Shown: one piece after another, positions 1-8,099 of the stretch
Position numbering within the stretch: the first letter of the stretch is position 1
Layout: each line of letters begins with the position of its first letter
Source of the DNA: Pelagihabitans sp963760375
GTDB lineage: Bacteria > Bacteroidota > Bacteroidia > Flavobacteriales > Flavobacteriaceae
Direction of reading: 5' to 3'
Assembly (NCBI GenBank): GCA_963760375.1
Contig: CAVXCS010000005.1
Location: 310,001-374,000 of the forward strand
Length of the DNA: 64,000 nt
Program-made: the position numbers and the translations under genes
Notes under the pieces: generated by a model
The model's input: only the letters and a program-made list of their open reading frames with translations
Told to the model about the DNA's origin: nothing
Database searches by the model: none

Positions 1-1
1 C

Positions 2-2461
2 ATCAGAAAGGCACGATTGATGGGCAAGAATGCCTGTTGGGTGCCGGGTACCGACCATGCAAGTATCGCTACGGAGGCCAAAGTTGTGGCCAAGCTGAAA
101 GCGTCGGGAATCAATAAATCCGATCTGAGCAGGGAAGCATTTTTGGACCATGCCTGGGAATGGACACACGAATATGGCGGGGTTATTTTGGAACAGTTAA
201 AAAAATTGGGCTGTTCCTGTGATTGGCAACGTACCAAATTTACCATGGATGACGATATGTATGCCTCGGTCATCAAGGTTTTTGTCGACCTTTATAACAA
301 AGGGCAGATCTATCGCGGCTACCGTATGGTGAATTGGGATCCCGAGGCATTGACCACGCTTTCCGATGAAGAGGTGATCTATGAAGAAAGGCAAGGCACA
401 CTATATTATCTGTCATACCCCATAGCGGGATCGTCTGAAAAAGTGACCATTGCCACGACGAGGCCGGAGACCATCTTGGGCGATACCGCGATCTGTATCA
501 ATCCCCAGGATGAAAGGTACCGGCATTTAAAAGGGAAAAAAGCCATAGTGCCCATATGCAACAGGGAGATACCGATCATCGAAGACGAATATGTAGATAT
601 GGAGTTCGGAACCGGCTGCCTCAAAGTTACCCCGGCCCATGACGTCAACGATAAGGCGCTGGGAGAAAAACACCATTTGGAGACTATCGATATTTTCAAT
701 GCCAATGCTACCCTGAATGCATACGGCCTGCATTATGAAGGAAAAGACCGTTTCGTCGTACGCAAGCTGATCTCCAAAGAACTGGACGAAAAAGGATATC
801 TGATCAAGGCCGAAAACTACCTGACCAAAGTGGGTACTTCCGAACGTACCAAGGCGGTCATCGAACCCCGGTTGAGCGACCAGTGGTTCCTGAAGATGGA
901 AGATTTGGTTCAACCCGCACTGAAGGCTGTTTTGAAGACCCATGAAATAAAATTTTTCCCGAAAAAATTTGAAAACACCTACCGTCACTGGATGGAGAAC
1001 ATTCGAGATTGGAACATTTCACGCCAATTGTGGTGGGGCCAGCGGATACCCGCATATTACTATGGTGATGGGCAGGACGATTTTGTAGTGGCCGAGAGCA
1101 AGGAGGAAGCCTTGAAAATGGCGAACGCCAAACTATCTTCTAAATCGCAAGCTTCCGGGAAGGTATTAAAGTTCGGGGATCTGAAACAGGATGAAGATGT
1201 TTTGGACACTTGGTTCTCGTCATGGTTGTGGCCTATCAGTGTTTTTGGAGGAATCCTGGATCCAGAGAATAAGGAGGTGAACTATTATTATCCCACAAAC
1301 GATTTGGTCACGGGACCTGACATCATCTTTTTCTGGGTGGCCCGTATGATCATTTCAGGGTACGAATACCGCGGGGAACGCCCTTTTGAGAACGTTTATT
1401 TCACAGGACTCGTGCGGGATAAACAAAGGCGCAAGATGTCGAAGCAGCTGGGGAACTCGCCCGACGCTCTGGGTCTCATCGAACAGTACGGCGCCGATGG
1501 GGTAAGGGTTGGGCTTTTGCTCAGTGCTGCCGCTGGCAACGATCTGATGTTCGACGAAGACCTCTGTCAACAGGGCAAAAATTTTGCCAACAAAATCTGG
1601 AACGCCTTTAGACTGGTAAAAGGTTGGGAGGTTGCAGACCTACCGCAACCGGATGCCTCCCAGTTGGGGATTGCCTGGTACCGTTCAAAATTCAATGAAA
1701 CCCTAATCGAAATCGAAGACCATTTTGGAAAATATAGAATTTCCGACGCTTTGATGTCGATTTATAAGTTGGTTTGGGACGATTTCTGTTCCTGGCTTTT
1801 GGAAATCGTAAAACCTGCTTATCAGCAGCCCATCGATCACAAAACCTTGGAAGCGGTTATTGATTTGTTCGAACAAAATTTAAAGATTCTTCATCCTTTC
1901 ATGCCTTTTTTGAGCGAAGAAATCTGGCAACGCACTGCACCTCGAACCCCCAAGGAGGCGCTGGTAATTGCCAAGTGGCCTGAGGTGGGGCAGGTAGACC
2001 AAGAATTGATACGTGGTTTTGATTTTGCCGCTGAGGTCATCTCAGGGGTACGTACCATCCGTAAAGATAAAAACATTGCGATGAAGGAGGAACTCGATCT
2101 TATGGTGCGCAATGAGGAAAATGTTGACCAGGCATGGGATGTGGTCATAGCCAAACTTACGAACCTGAACCAAATTGTTTCGGTTGACGCATCGGTTGAT
2201 GGGGCGCTCAGCTTTCGGGTGAAAAGTAACGAATACTTTATCCCCATAAAAGGCAATGTTGATGTGGCCGCCGAGATCAAAAAAATCAGGGAAGAGCTGA
2301 AATATACCAAAGGATTTCTGCTCTCGGTGCAACAGAAATTGAACAATGAACGCTTTGTGAACAATGCGCCCGAACAGGTCATCGCATTGGAACGCAAAAA
2401 GCAGGCCGATGCCGAGGCCAAAATAGAGACTTTGGAGAAAAGCCTGTCCAGTTTGGAGTAA
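2..2461 (+). CDS. valS: valyl-tRNA synthetase, C-terminal 819 residues (5' end outside window)
   Basis: Charges tRNA(Val) with valine in the cytoplasm. The reading frame is open from base 2, so the gene begins upstream; the HIGH motif is not in the window. Visible here are the conserved class I segment GKNACWVPGTDHASIATEA at the left edge, the CP1 editing-domain region with TTRPETILGDTA, the KMSKQLGN version of the KMSKS loop at about 1436-1459, and a C-terminal coiled coil ending in ETLEKSLSSLE that contacts tRNA. The family usually has about 880 residues, so only some 60 are missing. The gene is intact to its stop, and the next gene lies more than 200 bases downstream. Confidence is very high. 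Confidence 0.97.
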   Translation: MRKARLMGKNACWVPGTDHASIATEAKVVAKLKASGINKSDLSREAFLDHAWEWTHEYGGVILEQLKKLGCSCDWQRTKFTMDDDMYASVIKVFVDLYNKGQIYRGYRMVNWDPEALTTLSDEEVIYEERQGTLYYLSYPIAGSSEKVTIATTRPETILGDTAICINPQDERYRHLKGKKAIVPICNREIPIIEDEYVDMEFGTGCLKVTPAHDVNDKALGEKHHLETIDIFNANATLNAYGLHYEGKDRFVVRKLISKELDEKGYLIKAENYLTKVGTSERTKAVIEPRLSDQWFLKMEDLVQPALKAVLKTHEIKFFPKKFENTYRHWMENIRDWNISRQLWWGQRIPAYYYGDGQDDFVVAESKEEALKMANAKLSSKSQASGKVLKFGDLKQDEDVLDTWFSSWLWPISVFGGILDPENKEVNYYYPTNDLVTGPDIIFFWVARMIISGYEYRGERPFENVYFTGLVRDKQRRKMSKQLGNSPDALGLIEQYGADGVRVGLLLSAAAGNDLMFDEDLCQQGKNFANKIWNAFRLVKGWEVADLPQPDASQLGIAWYRSKFNETLIEIEDHFGKYRISDALMSIYKLVWDDFCSWLLEIVKPAYQQPIDHKTLEAVIDLFEQNLKILHPFMPFLSEEIWQRTAPRTPKEALVIAKWPEVGQVDQELIRGFDFAAEVISGVRTIRKDKNIAMKEELDLMVRNEENVDQAWDVVIAKLTNLNQIVSVDASVDGALSFRVKSNEYFIPIKGNVDVAAEIKKIREELKYTKGFLLSVQQKLNNERFVNNAPEQVIALERKKQADAEAKIETLEKSLSSLE

Positions 2462-2685
2462 TGTTAGGTCAAGGTTTAGTGGCGGGCTTACTGGAACGGT
2501 TTCGCTTTTAACTTGGGTGAGGCCTGTTAAAGCTGGGTGGCGCAAAACTGCATGGAGATATCATTGCTTGGGCCATGGTCTCGCTAGGTTTCTTTCGAAA
2601 GACCATTCTGATATATTGTAACGATTTTTCATTCTCAATCGGAATAGTTCCCTATCTTAACCGGACAATCTAAACCATTGGAATT

Positions 2686-2853
2686 ATGAGAAGTCTACTT
2701 TGGCTCGTTGCCGTTATCTGTATTGTTGTATGGTTATTGGGCATGTTAAACATTGTTCCAGGAATCGCTACCAGTAGCTTGCTTCACATTTTAATTGTGA
2801 TAGCCGTTATAGTTATTCTTTACAATATAATTTCTGGAAGGAAACCGTTGTAA
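2686..2853 (+). CDS. Lmo0937-family small membrane protein (55 aa)
   Basis: A 55-residue protein with two hydrophobic stretches (about residues 2-20 and 28-47) and the short basic end SGRKPL. The pattern of LLW..AVICIVVWLLG, then LLHILIVIAVIVILYN and a basic tail is the signature of the tiny lmo0937-type proteins (DUF5670), which are widespread, of unknown function and often stress-associated. The ATG at 2686 is the first in frame. The gene is monocistronic, about 225 bases from valS and 230 from the next gene. The family call rests on pattern alone; that it is a real membrane peptide is fairly likely. Confidence 0.7.
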   Translation: MRSLLWLVAVICIVVWLLGMLNIVPGIATSSLLHILIVIAVIVILYNIISGRKPL

Positions 2854-3083
2854 AAGTGGCGTATTTGCTTGCAGAATATTCCGGTAGCAGTGGTTTTTGA
2901 ACGATCGACGTTCAACAACCATCTTCTTGATGGCCTTGGCATTTGATTTTTTGAACACATCGAACAATAATAAGGCTTCCCTTTTTTTATGGGGTCAATA
3001 CCAATACTTTTGAACATAGCGCAATGGCCCCGGCACCTTTGCCGGAGTATGCGCAAGAATATCCATAAATCGAAGCGAACCTT

Positions 3084-3599
3084 TTGAAAGTCTATAACTG
3101 CATCCCAGCTGACCTCGATGAAATATTTCGGCTATATCGATTGGCCACGGCCTATCAGAAAATCGTATTTCCAGCCAACCAATGGCCGACTTTTGAAAGA
3201 TCGATGGTGGAAACCGAAATCCGGGAGCAACGCATTTGGAAGATTGAAATAGGGGGGGAGATCGCCTGTGTGTGGACCATTACCTTTTCCGATCCCCAAA
3301 TTTGGGTGCATAGCGAAAATGATGCCGCCATATATATTCACCGAATTGCCACCAATCCTGTTTTTAGGGGTAAAAATTTGGTAGCTGAAATCGTGGCATG
3401 GGCCAATAAATATATCATTGCCCACCAAAAACGATTTATAAGAATGGATACTTGTGGCTACAATACCAGGCTTATCGCACATTATCAAAATTGCGGGTTT
3501 CAATTTCTGGGGATATCGAAACTGAGCCGCACAAGCGGCCTTCCCAGCCATTATCACAATGCCGAGGTTTGTTTTTTTGAAATCGAGATAAAGGCTTAA
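3084..3599 (+). CDS. GNAT-family N-acetyltransferase (171 aa)
   Basis: Probable acetyl-CoA-dependent N-acyltransferase of unknown substrate. The fold is recognisable: an N-terminal helix region (LDEIFRLYRLATAYQ), the central strand with IYIHRIATNPVFRGKNLV, where the R-G-K segment is the pyrophosphate-binding loop of motif A, and the C-terminal motif B region with YNTRLIAHYQNCGFQFLG, the usual Y.N.G-F signature. The start is a TTG at 3084; no in-frame ATG precedes the conserved region. It is a single gene followed after 43 bases by a membrane oxygenase that also starts with TTG. Nothing in the context reveals the substrate. Confidence 0.85.
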   Translation: MKVYNCIPADLDEIFRLYRLATAYQKIVFPANQWPTFERSMVETEIREQRIWKIEIGGEIACVWTITFSDPQIWVHSENDAAIYIHRIATNPVFRGKNLVAEIVAWANKYIIAHQKRFIRMDTCGYNTRLIAHYQNCGFQFLGISKLSRTSGLPSHYHNAEVCFFEIEIKA

Positions 3600-3642
3600 T
3601 TTAGTAACTTGTAACAGATTCGCTCATCTACAAATTATCATT

Positions 3643-4911
3643 TTGGAAGCTTACGCAACTGCACTACTTTATGCCATCCCTTTCTTCATCCTTTTGCTGG
3701 TGGTAGAAATTGCTTATGGCCATTGGATCAAAAACCAGAAACATAAGGTGATGGATACGGTTTCGAGCGTCAGTTCGGGGCTCACCAATATCGTTAAGGA
3801 CTCGCTGGGGCTGGGGGTGATCTTGGTATCCTATCCCTACCTCTTGGAACATTTGGCGGTTACCCATATCAAGGCGACTTGGTTGGTTTGGTCAGTGGCA
3901 TTTATAGTCATTGATTTTGCCGGCTATTGGAACCACCGGCTGAGCCATCGGGTCAATATATTTTGGAACCAGCATGTCATCCATCACAGCAGTGAGGAAT
4001 TTAATTTGGCCTGTGCCCTGAGGCAATCGATTTCCAATTTGATCGGTTATTTTCCGTTACTGCTGATTCCGGCGGCTTTGGTGGGGGTACCCTATGAGGT
4101 CATCGCGGTATTGGGCCCCATACATTTATTCGCCCAGTTTTGGTACCATACACAGCACATAGGAAAGATGGGTTGGTTGGAATACATCATCGTAACCCCA
4201 TCGCAACATCGGGTACACCATGCGATCAATCCCGAATACATCGATAAGAATCTCGGGCAAATATTGAGCATTTGGGATCGATGGTTCGGCACTTTTCAAG
4301 AAGAACTGCCAGAGGTGCCGCCCCAATATGGGGTATTGAAACCCGCAGGCACCTGGAATCCGATCCACATTAATTTTCAGCATTTTTGGAGGCTGGTGCA
4401 AGATGCTTGGCATACCCGAAACTATTGGGACAAATTAAGGATTTGGTTCATGCCCACGGGATGGCGCCCAGAGGATGTTAAAGTCAATTTTCCGATAGAA
4501 ACAATCTCCGATGTTTACGCCTTCAAGCGTTATGAAACCCCTGCAAGCGGGGTTTTAAAAGGATATATCGTATTTCAGATGTTGAGCATCCTGATCTTGT
4601 TGCTTTTCATGTTTTACAACTATTCGGTAATTGGGTTCAACGGACTCTTGTTGTTCGGTTTCTTCATATTTGTTGGAATTTATGGCTACACCAGTTTGAT
4701 GGACAGGAATCGTTTTGCGTTATGGATCGAAGTGTCAAGGGGGCTTATAGGCATTGCCTTCATTCTATGGCAAGGCGATTGGTTTGGGATTGATGCTTTT
4801 TTCGAATGGGGCAGTCTCTGGGTCGGTCTCTATTTTTTGATTACCATTTTGGGCGCGATTTATTTTACATGGAGAGAGCCAGTGCCCGTCAATAGCAAAA
4901 TAGCCTTATAA
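3643..4911 (+). CDS. sterol desaturase / fatty acid hydroxylase superfamily membrane protein (422 aa)
   Basis: Integral membrane di-iron oxygenase, most like the alkylglycerol-monooxygenase branch. All histidine clusters of the superfamily are present: HRLSH (residues 98-102), HVIHH (111-115), HLFAQFWYHTQH (161-172) and HRVHH (189-193). At least two transmembrane segments precede them (about 5-25 and 80-95), and a C-terminal block of three to four hydrophobic helices (about 310-410) follows, as in the longer bacterial members. The start is a TTG at 3643 directly before EAYATALLYA. Family function is O2-dependent hydroxylation or cleavage of lipids; the actual substrate cannot be read from the sequence. 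The creatininase-family gene starts 11 bases after the stop and is probably co-transcribed. Confidence 0.88.
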   Translation: MEAYATALLYAIPFFILLLVVEIAYGHWIKNQKHKVMDTVSSVSSGLTNIVKDSLGLGVILVSYPYLLEHLAVTHIKATWLVWSVAFIVIDFAGYWNHRLSHRVNIFWNQHVIHHSSEEFNLACALRQSISNLIGYFPLLLIPAALVGVPYEVIAVLGPIHLFAQFWYHTQHIGKMGWLEYIIVTPSQHRVHHAINPEYIDKNLGQILSIWDRWFGTFQEELPEVPPQYGVLKPAGTWNPIHINFQHFWRLVQDAWHTRNYWDKLRIWFMPTGWRPEDVKVNFPIETISDVYAFKRYETPASGVLKGYIVFQMLSILILLLFMFYNYSVIGFNGLLLFGFFIFVGIYGYTSLMDRNRFALWIEVSRGLIGIAFILWQGDWFGIDAFFEWGSLWVGLYFLITILGAIYFTWREPVPVNSKIAL

Positions 4912-4922
4912 AAAAACCTTCG

Positions 4923-5684
4923 ATGAGACCCTATATTTTAGCCGAAACCAATTGGGATGCCCTTAAGGATACGACTTTCGAACTGGCCATTTTACCATGG
5001 GGCGCCACGGAAGCCCATAACTACCATTTACCGTATGCTACCGATGTTTTTGAAAGCGACCTGCTTGCCGCCGAAGCCGCCAGATTGGCGTGGGAAAAAG
5101 GTGCTAAACCCATAGTGCTGCCCAGCATTCCTTTTGGGGTGAATACCGGACAAACCGATATTTATTTAGACATCAATCTAAATCCGAGTACCCAATTTGC
5201 CATCTTATCCGATATCTGTACCGTCCTCGATCGGCAGGGCATCAAAAAACTTTTGATCTTCAACAGTCATGGAGGCAACAACTTCAAACCCTTGGTTCGG
5301 GAATTGGGCTTGAAATTCCCCGAGATGTTCATCAGCTTTTCAAATTGGTTCCAAGCGATGGACAAATCGCTATATTTTGAGGAAAAGGGAGATCATGCAG
5401 ACGAGATGGAAACCAGCTTGATGCTTTACCTCAAACCCGAACTGGTCTTGCCAAAGTCGAAATGGGGCGATGGGAAGGATAAAAAATTCAGGATCAAGGC
5501 ATTTTCGGAAGGTTGGGTATGGGCCGAGCGCCAATGGTCAAAAATCAGTGAGGATACAGGTGTTGGCAATCCACATCAATCGACCAAGGAAAAAGGGAAA
5601 CGTTTTTTTAGGGATGTTACCCTGAAAATGGGCGATTTTTTTTTCGACCTCTGCAAGGCCGATTTGGACGACCTCTACGAATGA
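4923..5684 (+). CDS. creatininase-family amidohydrolase (253 aa)
   Basis: Metal-dependent amidohydrolase-fold protein. The family signature is clear: GATEAHNYHLPYATD (residues 27-41) supplies the first metal ligands (Glu30, His35, Asp41), SHGGNN (115-120) is the second motif, and HADEMETS is the third, with its ligand glutamate. Length matches the family (about 240-260). Members include creatinine amidohydrolase, MftE peptidase and FAPy deformylase, so the substrate cannot be inferred. It starts 11 bases after the desaturase-like gene, which suggests an operon, and is convergent with the ACBP gene. The protein has no signal peptide and should be cytoplasmic. Confidence 0.88.
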   Translation: MRPYILAETNWDALKDTTFELAILPWGATEAHNYHLPYATDVFESDLLAAEAARLAWEKGAKPIVLPSIPFGVNTGQTDIYLDINLNPSTQFAILSDICTVLDRQGIKKLLIFNSHGGNNFKPLVRELGLKFPEMFISFSNWFQAMDKSLYFEEKGDHADEMETSLMLYLKPELVLPKSKWGDGKDKKFRIKAFSEGWVWAERQWSKISEDTGVGNPHQSTKEKGKRFFRDVTLKMGDFFFDLCKADLDDLYE

Positions 5685-5720
5685 ATCCCGGGCTACTTTT
5701 ATAATGGTCCAAAGTAGTAC

Positions 5721-5978
5721 CTATGCCTGTAAAGTTTTCACCAGTTTTATGTAGTTCCGCATGGCCGCTTTTTGGTCCATGTTTTTGGCCTGGATCAGCG
5801 CATTTGCCTTAAAGGCATTGATCAAAGGGGTTTTGCTTCCGGGATTGTTCTTGTTCTCGCTCGCGATCTTGTAATAGGCATAAAGCTTCAACAGCACATC
5901 GGCAGGTAAGGGTTCGGTGTAGTTATTGATAAACTCCACGGCCTTGGAAAACTTTATATGCAGCTTATCATTTGTCAT
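5721..5978 (-). CDS. acyl-CoA-binding protein (85 aa)
   Basis: Small four-helix acyl-CoA carrier. The ACBP pattern is present: F..AVEFINNYTEPLPADVLLKLYAYYKIA, with the tyrosine/lysine segment that cradles the acyl-CoA, followed by INAFKANALIQAKNM and a final helix YIKLVKTLQA. The length of 85 residues is typical of the eukaryotic-like family that occurs in Bacteroidota. Its first bases overlap the end of psd by 11 bases, so it is translationally coupled to phosphatidylserine decarboxylase and is last in the cdsA-psd operon. It probably buffers or delivers acyl-CoA for membrane lipid metabolism; this is an inference from family and position. Confidence 0.85.
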   Translation of the reverse strand: MTNDKLHIKFSKAVEFINNYTEPLPADVLLKLYAYYKIASENKNNPGSKTPLINAFKANALIQAKNMDQKAAMRNYIKLVKTLQA

Positions 5979-6636
5979 CCTTTTTGGCTAATGTGGCTAT
6001 ACAGGTCTTGCCCCCAATGACCGACTGATTTAGCTTTACCGTTACCACACTATCCAAAGGTAATAACAAATCAACCCTTGAACCAAATTTAATGAATCCG
6101 GCATCCTCGCCCTGTTGTACGCTGTCGCCCACTTCGGCGTAGTTGACGATGCGCCTGGCCATGGCACCGGCTATTTGCCGATAGAGTATCTCCCCAAATT
6201 TTGGGGTACGGATTACCACGGTGGTGCGCTCGTTCTCGGTGCTCGATTTTGGATGCCATGCCACAAGGTATTTACCCGGATGATATTTTGAATATTTGAT
6301 TTCCCCACTGGCAGGATAACGTGTCACATGTACATTGATGGGCGACATAAAAATGGAAATCTGTAATCTTTTTTCATTGAAATATTCGGTTTCCGTCACC
6401 TCCTCCATCACTACGACCTTTCCATCCACAGGGGCCAAGATTTCGTCAAAATTGCGTTTTACGGTACGTTTTGGATTTCTAAAAAATTGGAGTATCAAGA
6501 TCAAGATGGTCAGTGCGATACCCTGAAGTGACCATTTCAACCATGGTACGGATACGGCAAAAGCTGTGATCAAAATAGTGGCCACCACTAGAAAAAAGGT
6601 GGTCAGTATAATTTTTTGGCCTTCTTTATGAAACAT
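5968..6636 (-). CDS. psd: phosphatidylserine decarboxylase, short archaeal-like type (222 aa)
   Basis: Converts phosphatidylserine to phosphatidylethanolamine, the main zwitterionic lipid. Two adjoining hydrophobic segments lie near the N terminus (about 9-30 and 36-52). The catalytic core includes DEILAPVDGKVV, MSPINVHVTRYPASGEI, the H-P-GK loop, and FGSRVDLLLP near residues 184-193, where the proenzyme is cleaved between Gly185 and Ser186 and the serine becomes the pyruvoyl cofactor. The length fits the short Psd class that lacks the LGST motif. The gene overlaps cdsA by 11 bases upstream and ACBP by 11 downstream, so all three are tightly coupled. No phosphatidylserine synthase gene is in the window. 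Confidence 0.95.
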   Translation of the reverse strand: MFHKEGQKIILTTFFLVVATILITAFAVSVPWLKWSLQGIALTILILILQFFRNPKRTVKRNFDEILAPVDGKVVVMEEVTETEYFNEKRLQISIFMSPINVHVTRYPASGEIKYSKYHPGKYLVAWHPKSSTENERTTVVIRTPKFGEILYRQIAGAMARRIVNYAEVGDSVQQGEDAGFIKFGSRVDLLLPLDSVVTVKLNQSVIGGKTCIATLAKKDDK

Positions 6637-7435
6637 AGGTAAAAAGGGTTAGGGTTAAGTAAGCAAAGGGTGCGGCAAAAACCAAACTATCAAGGCGATC
6701 GAGCATGCCACCGTGTCCGGGCAACAAGGCACCGCTATCTTTCACCCCTGCCAATCTTTTGAGCTTGGATTCGACCAGATCACCTAAATCACCGGATACC
6801 ACGATCACCAATGCCAAGAGCAGCCACTGCGAGGTGCTGATGGAAGGTTCATATCGGGCCATCAAATACGCGGCCGCCAAAGCGAACAACAAGCCCCCGA
6901 CCGCACCTTCAATCGTTTTCTTGGGTGATACGGAAGGAAAGAGCTTGGTTTTTCCGATACTACGTCCTACCAAATAGGCAAAGGAATCGTTTACCCAGAT
7001 CAATACAAAAATACCCATAATCAAGAACTTTGAAAATTCGTTGTTCTTGTAGGGGATCATCGTAAGAAAGATGCAACCGCCACCGATATAAAAAAGCCCG
7101 GCTATGAACCTGTTGTATTTTGTGATGGTACTCGGTTTTTTCGAAAATAGGAAATAGAGCATGGCCAAGTCTACGGCAATCGTGACCGACATTAAGATGT
7201 TGATGGGTATTTTGTCGTGTTCCTTGATCAGATAGATAAACACCCACCAGAGCGTCAAATAGGCCAAGAAGATGTAGTATCCCCGAAGGCCGACCAATCG
7301 TTTGAACTCATAGATGCAGGCAAGTCCAAAAATCATGATGAGAAAATCAAAGGCATCGGAACTTAGGAAGATGGCAGAAAGCAATAAAATAATATAAACT
7401 GCCCCCGTTATTGCACGCCTTAAAATTTCCCTCAT
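6626..7435 (-). CDS. cdsA: phosphatidate cytidylyltransferase (269 aa)
   Basis: Makes CDP-diacylglycerol from phosphatidic acid and CTP at the inner membrane, the precursor of all bacterial phospholipids. About eight hydrophobic helices are visible. The C-terminal signature is complete: SVSPKKTIEGAVGG, then GDLGDLVESKLKR..GVKDSG.LLPGHGGMLDRLDS, which holds the Asp-rich metal site. The ATG at 7435 follows the LUD gene's stop by one base, and the 3' end overlaps psd by 11 bases. CdsA and Psd therefore sit next to each other in the pathway and the operon. Confidence is very high. Confidence 0.96.
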   Translation of the reverse strand: MREILRRAITGAVYIILLLSAIFLSSDAFDFLIMIFGLACIYEFKRLVGLRGYYIFLAYLTLWWVFIYLIKEHDKIPINILMSVTIAVDLAMLYFLFSKKPSTITKYNRFIAGLFYIGGGCIFLTMIPYKNNEFSKFLIMGIFVLIWVNDSFAYLVGRSIGKTKLFPSVSPKKTIEGAVGGLLFALAAAYLMARYEPSISTSQWLLLALVIVVSGDLGDLVESKLKRLAGVKDSGALLPGHGGMLDRLDSLVFAAPFAYLTLTLFTYVS

Positions 7436-7436
7436 G

Positions 7437-8048
7437 TTATAGATCTTCCAAAAGCAAAAGATACAAATTTTTAGAGCTGCTCCCGTAGGTCAAGAAATCG
7501 TCTGCGTTGCTATCTGTAGCTTGAAAATGCTTGATGGTGGTAATATTGGCGGGAATCTGCGGACCATATTTTTTTTTGATTTTTTTGAGGCCTTCCCCGA
7601 TCGACTCCACCAATTGACTGGTGGTCGCGAAGACGATCAAATTGTCGGGAAGTTCTTTGAGCTTGTTCTCCTTCAATTGATTGGAGGAAACCAAAATGGA
7701 TCCGTTCTGTGCGATCAAATGCTCACAAGTGGTAAAAAAAACCACGCTTTCATTTTTGTTGCCGCTAAAGGTGATATTCTCCTTGGAGAATTTATCCTTA
7801 AGCGCAGGATTCAAAACATAAAAGGCACTGTTTTCCCATGCATTTTCGTGGATGATTTTTTTTAATGAGAGTGATATTTCGGAAAATGAATCGCAGTAGA
7901 GGAATTTGCCGCCATTTTTTTTAAAATGGATGGTAAATTTTTCGTCAACGGGTATGTTGAGGTCGGGCATATGCTCCCCTCTGGTTTCCGAGGTTATCTT
8001 GGAACCCTTTTTTTTACCGCCTCCAAATAATTTATCGAATATCCCCAT
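7437..8048 (-). CDS. LUD-domain protein (LutC/YkgG-like, 203 aa)
   Basis: A cytoplasmic protein with the LUD fold: an N-terminal lysine-rich segment (FDKLFGGGKKKGSK), then AFYVLNPALKD, a central ILVSSNQLKENKLKELPDNLIVFATTSQLV and ITTIKHFQATDSNADD..LLLLEDL at the end. Other LUD proteins, such as LutC, take part in lactate oxidation, but this Bacteroidota version always lacks the LutA/LutB partners in what can be seen here. It sits between ftsH and cdsA, one base before cdsA, and is surely co-transcribed with them. Its function is unknown; it may concern the membrane or quality-control theme of the operon. Confidence 0.75.
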   Translation of the reverse strand: MGIFDKLFGGGKKKGSKITSETRGEHMPDLNIPVDEKFTIHFKKNGGKFLYCDSFSEISLSLKKIIHENAWENSAFYVLNPALKDKFSKENITFSGNKNESVVFFTTCEHLIAQNGSILVSSNQLKENKLKELPDNLIVFATTSQLVESIGEGLKKIKKKYGPQIPANITTIKHFQATDSNADDFLTYGSSSKNLYLLLLEDL

Positions 8049-8099
8049 GTGATGATCGTGCGATTCGAGCCGTTTTAGGACCGATCTGATCGACGCTGT

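Noticed and set aside
2820..3056. 78-codon minus-strand ORF with several cysteines
   Set aside because: It overlaps the end of the small membrane protein gene, has no recognisable domain and no start context; it looks like chance.
5693..5717. CTACTTT/AAAGTAG inverted repeat between convergent genes
   Set aside because: Seven A/T-rich pairs with an 11-base loop and no T tract; too weak to call.
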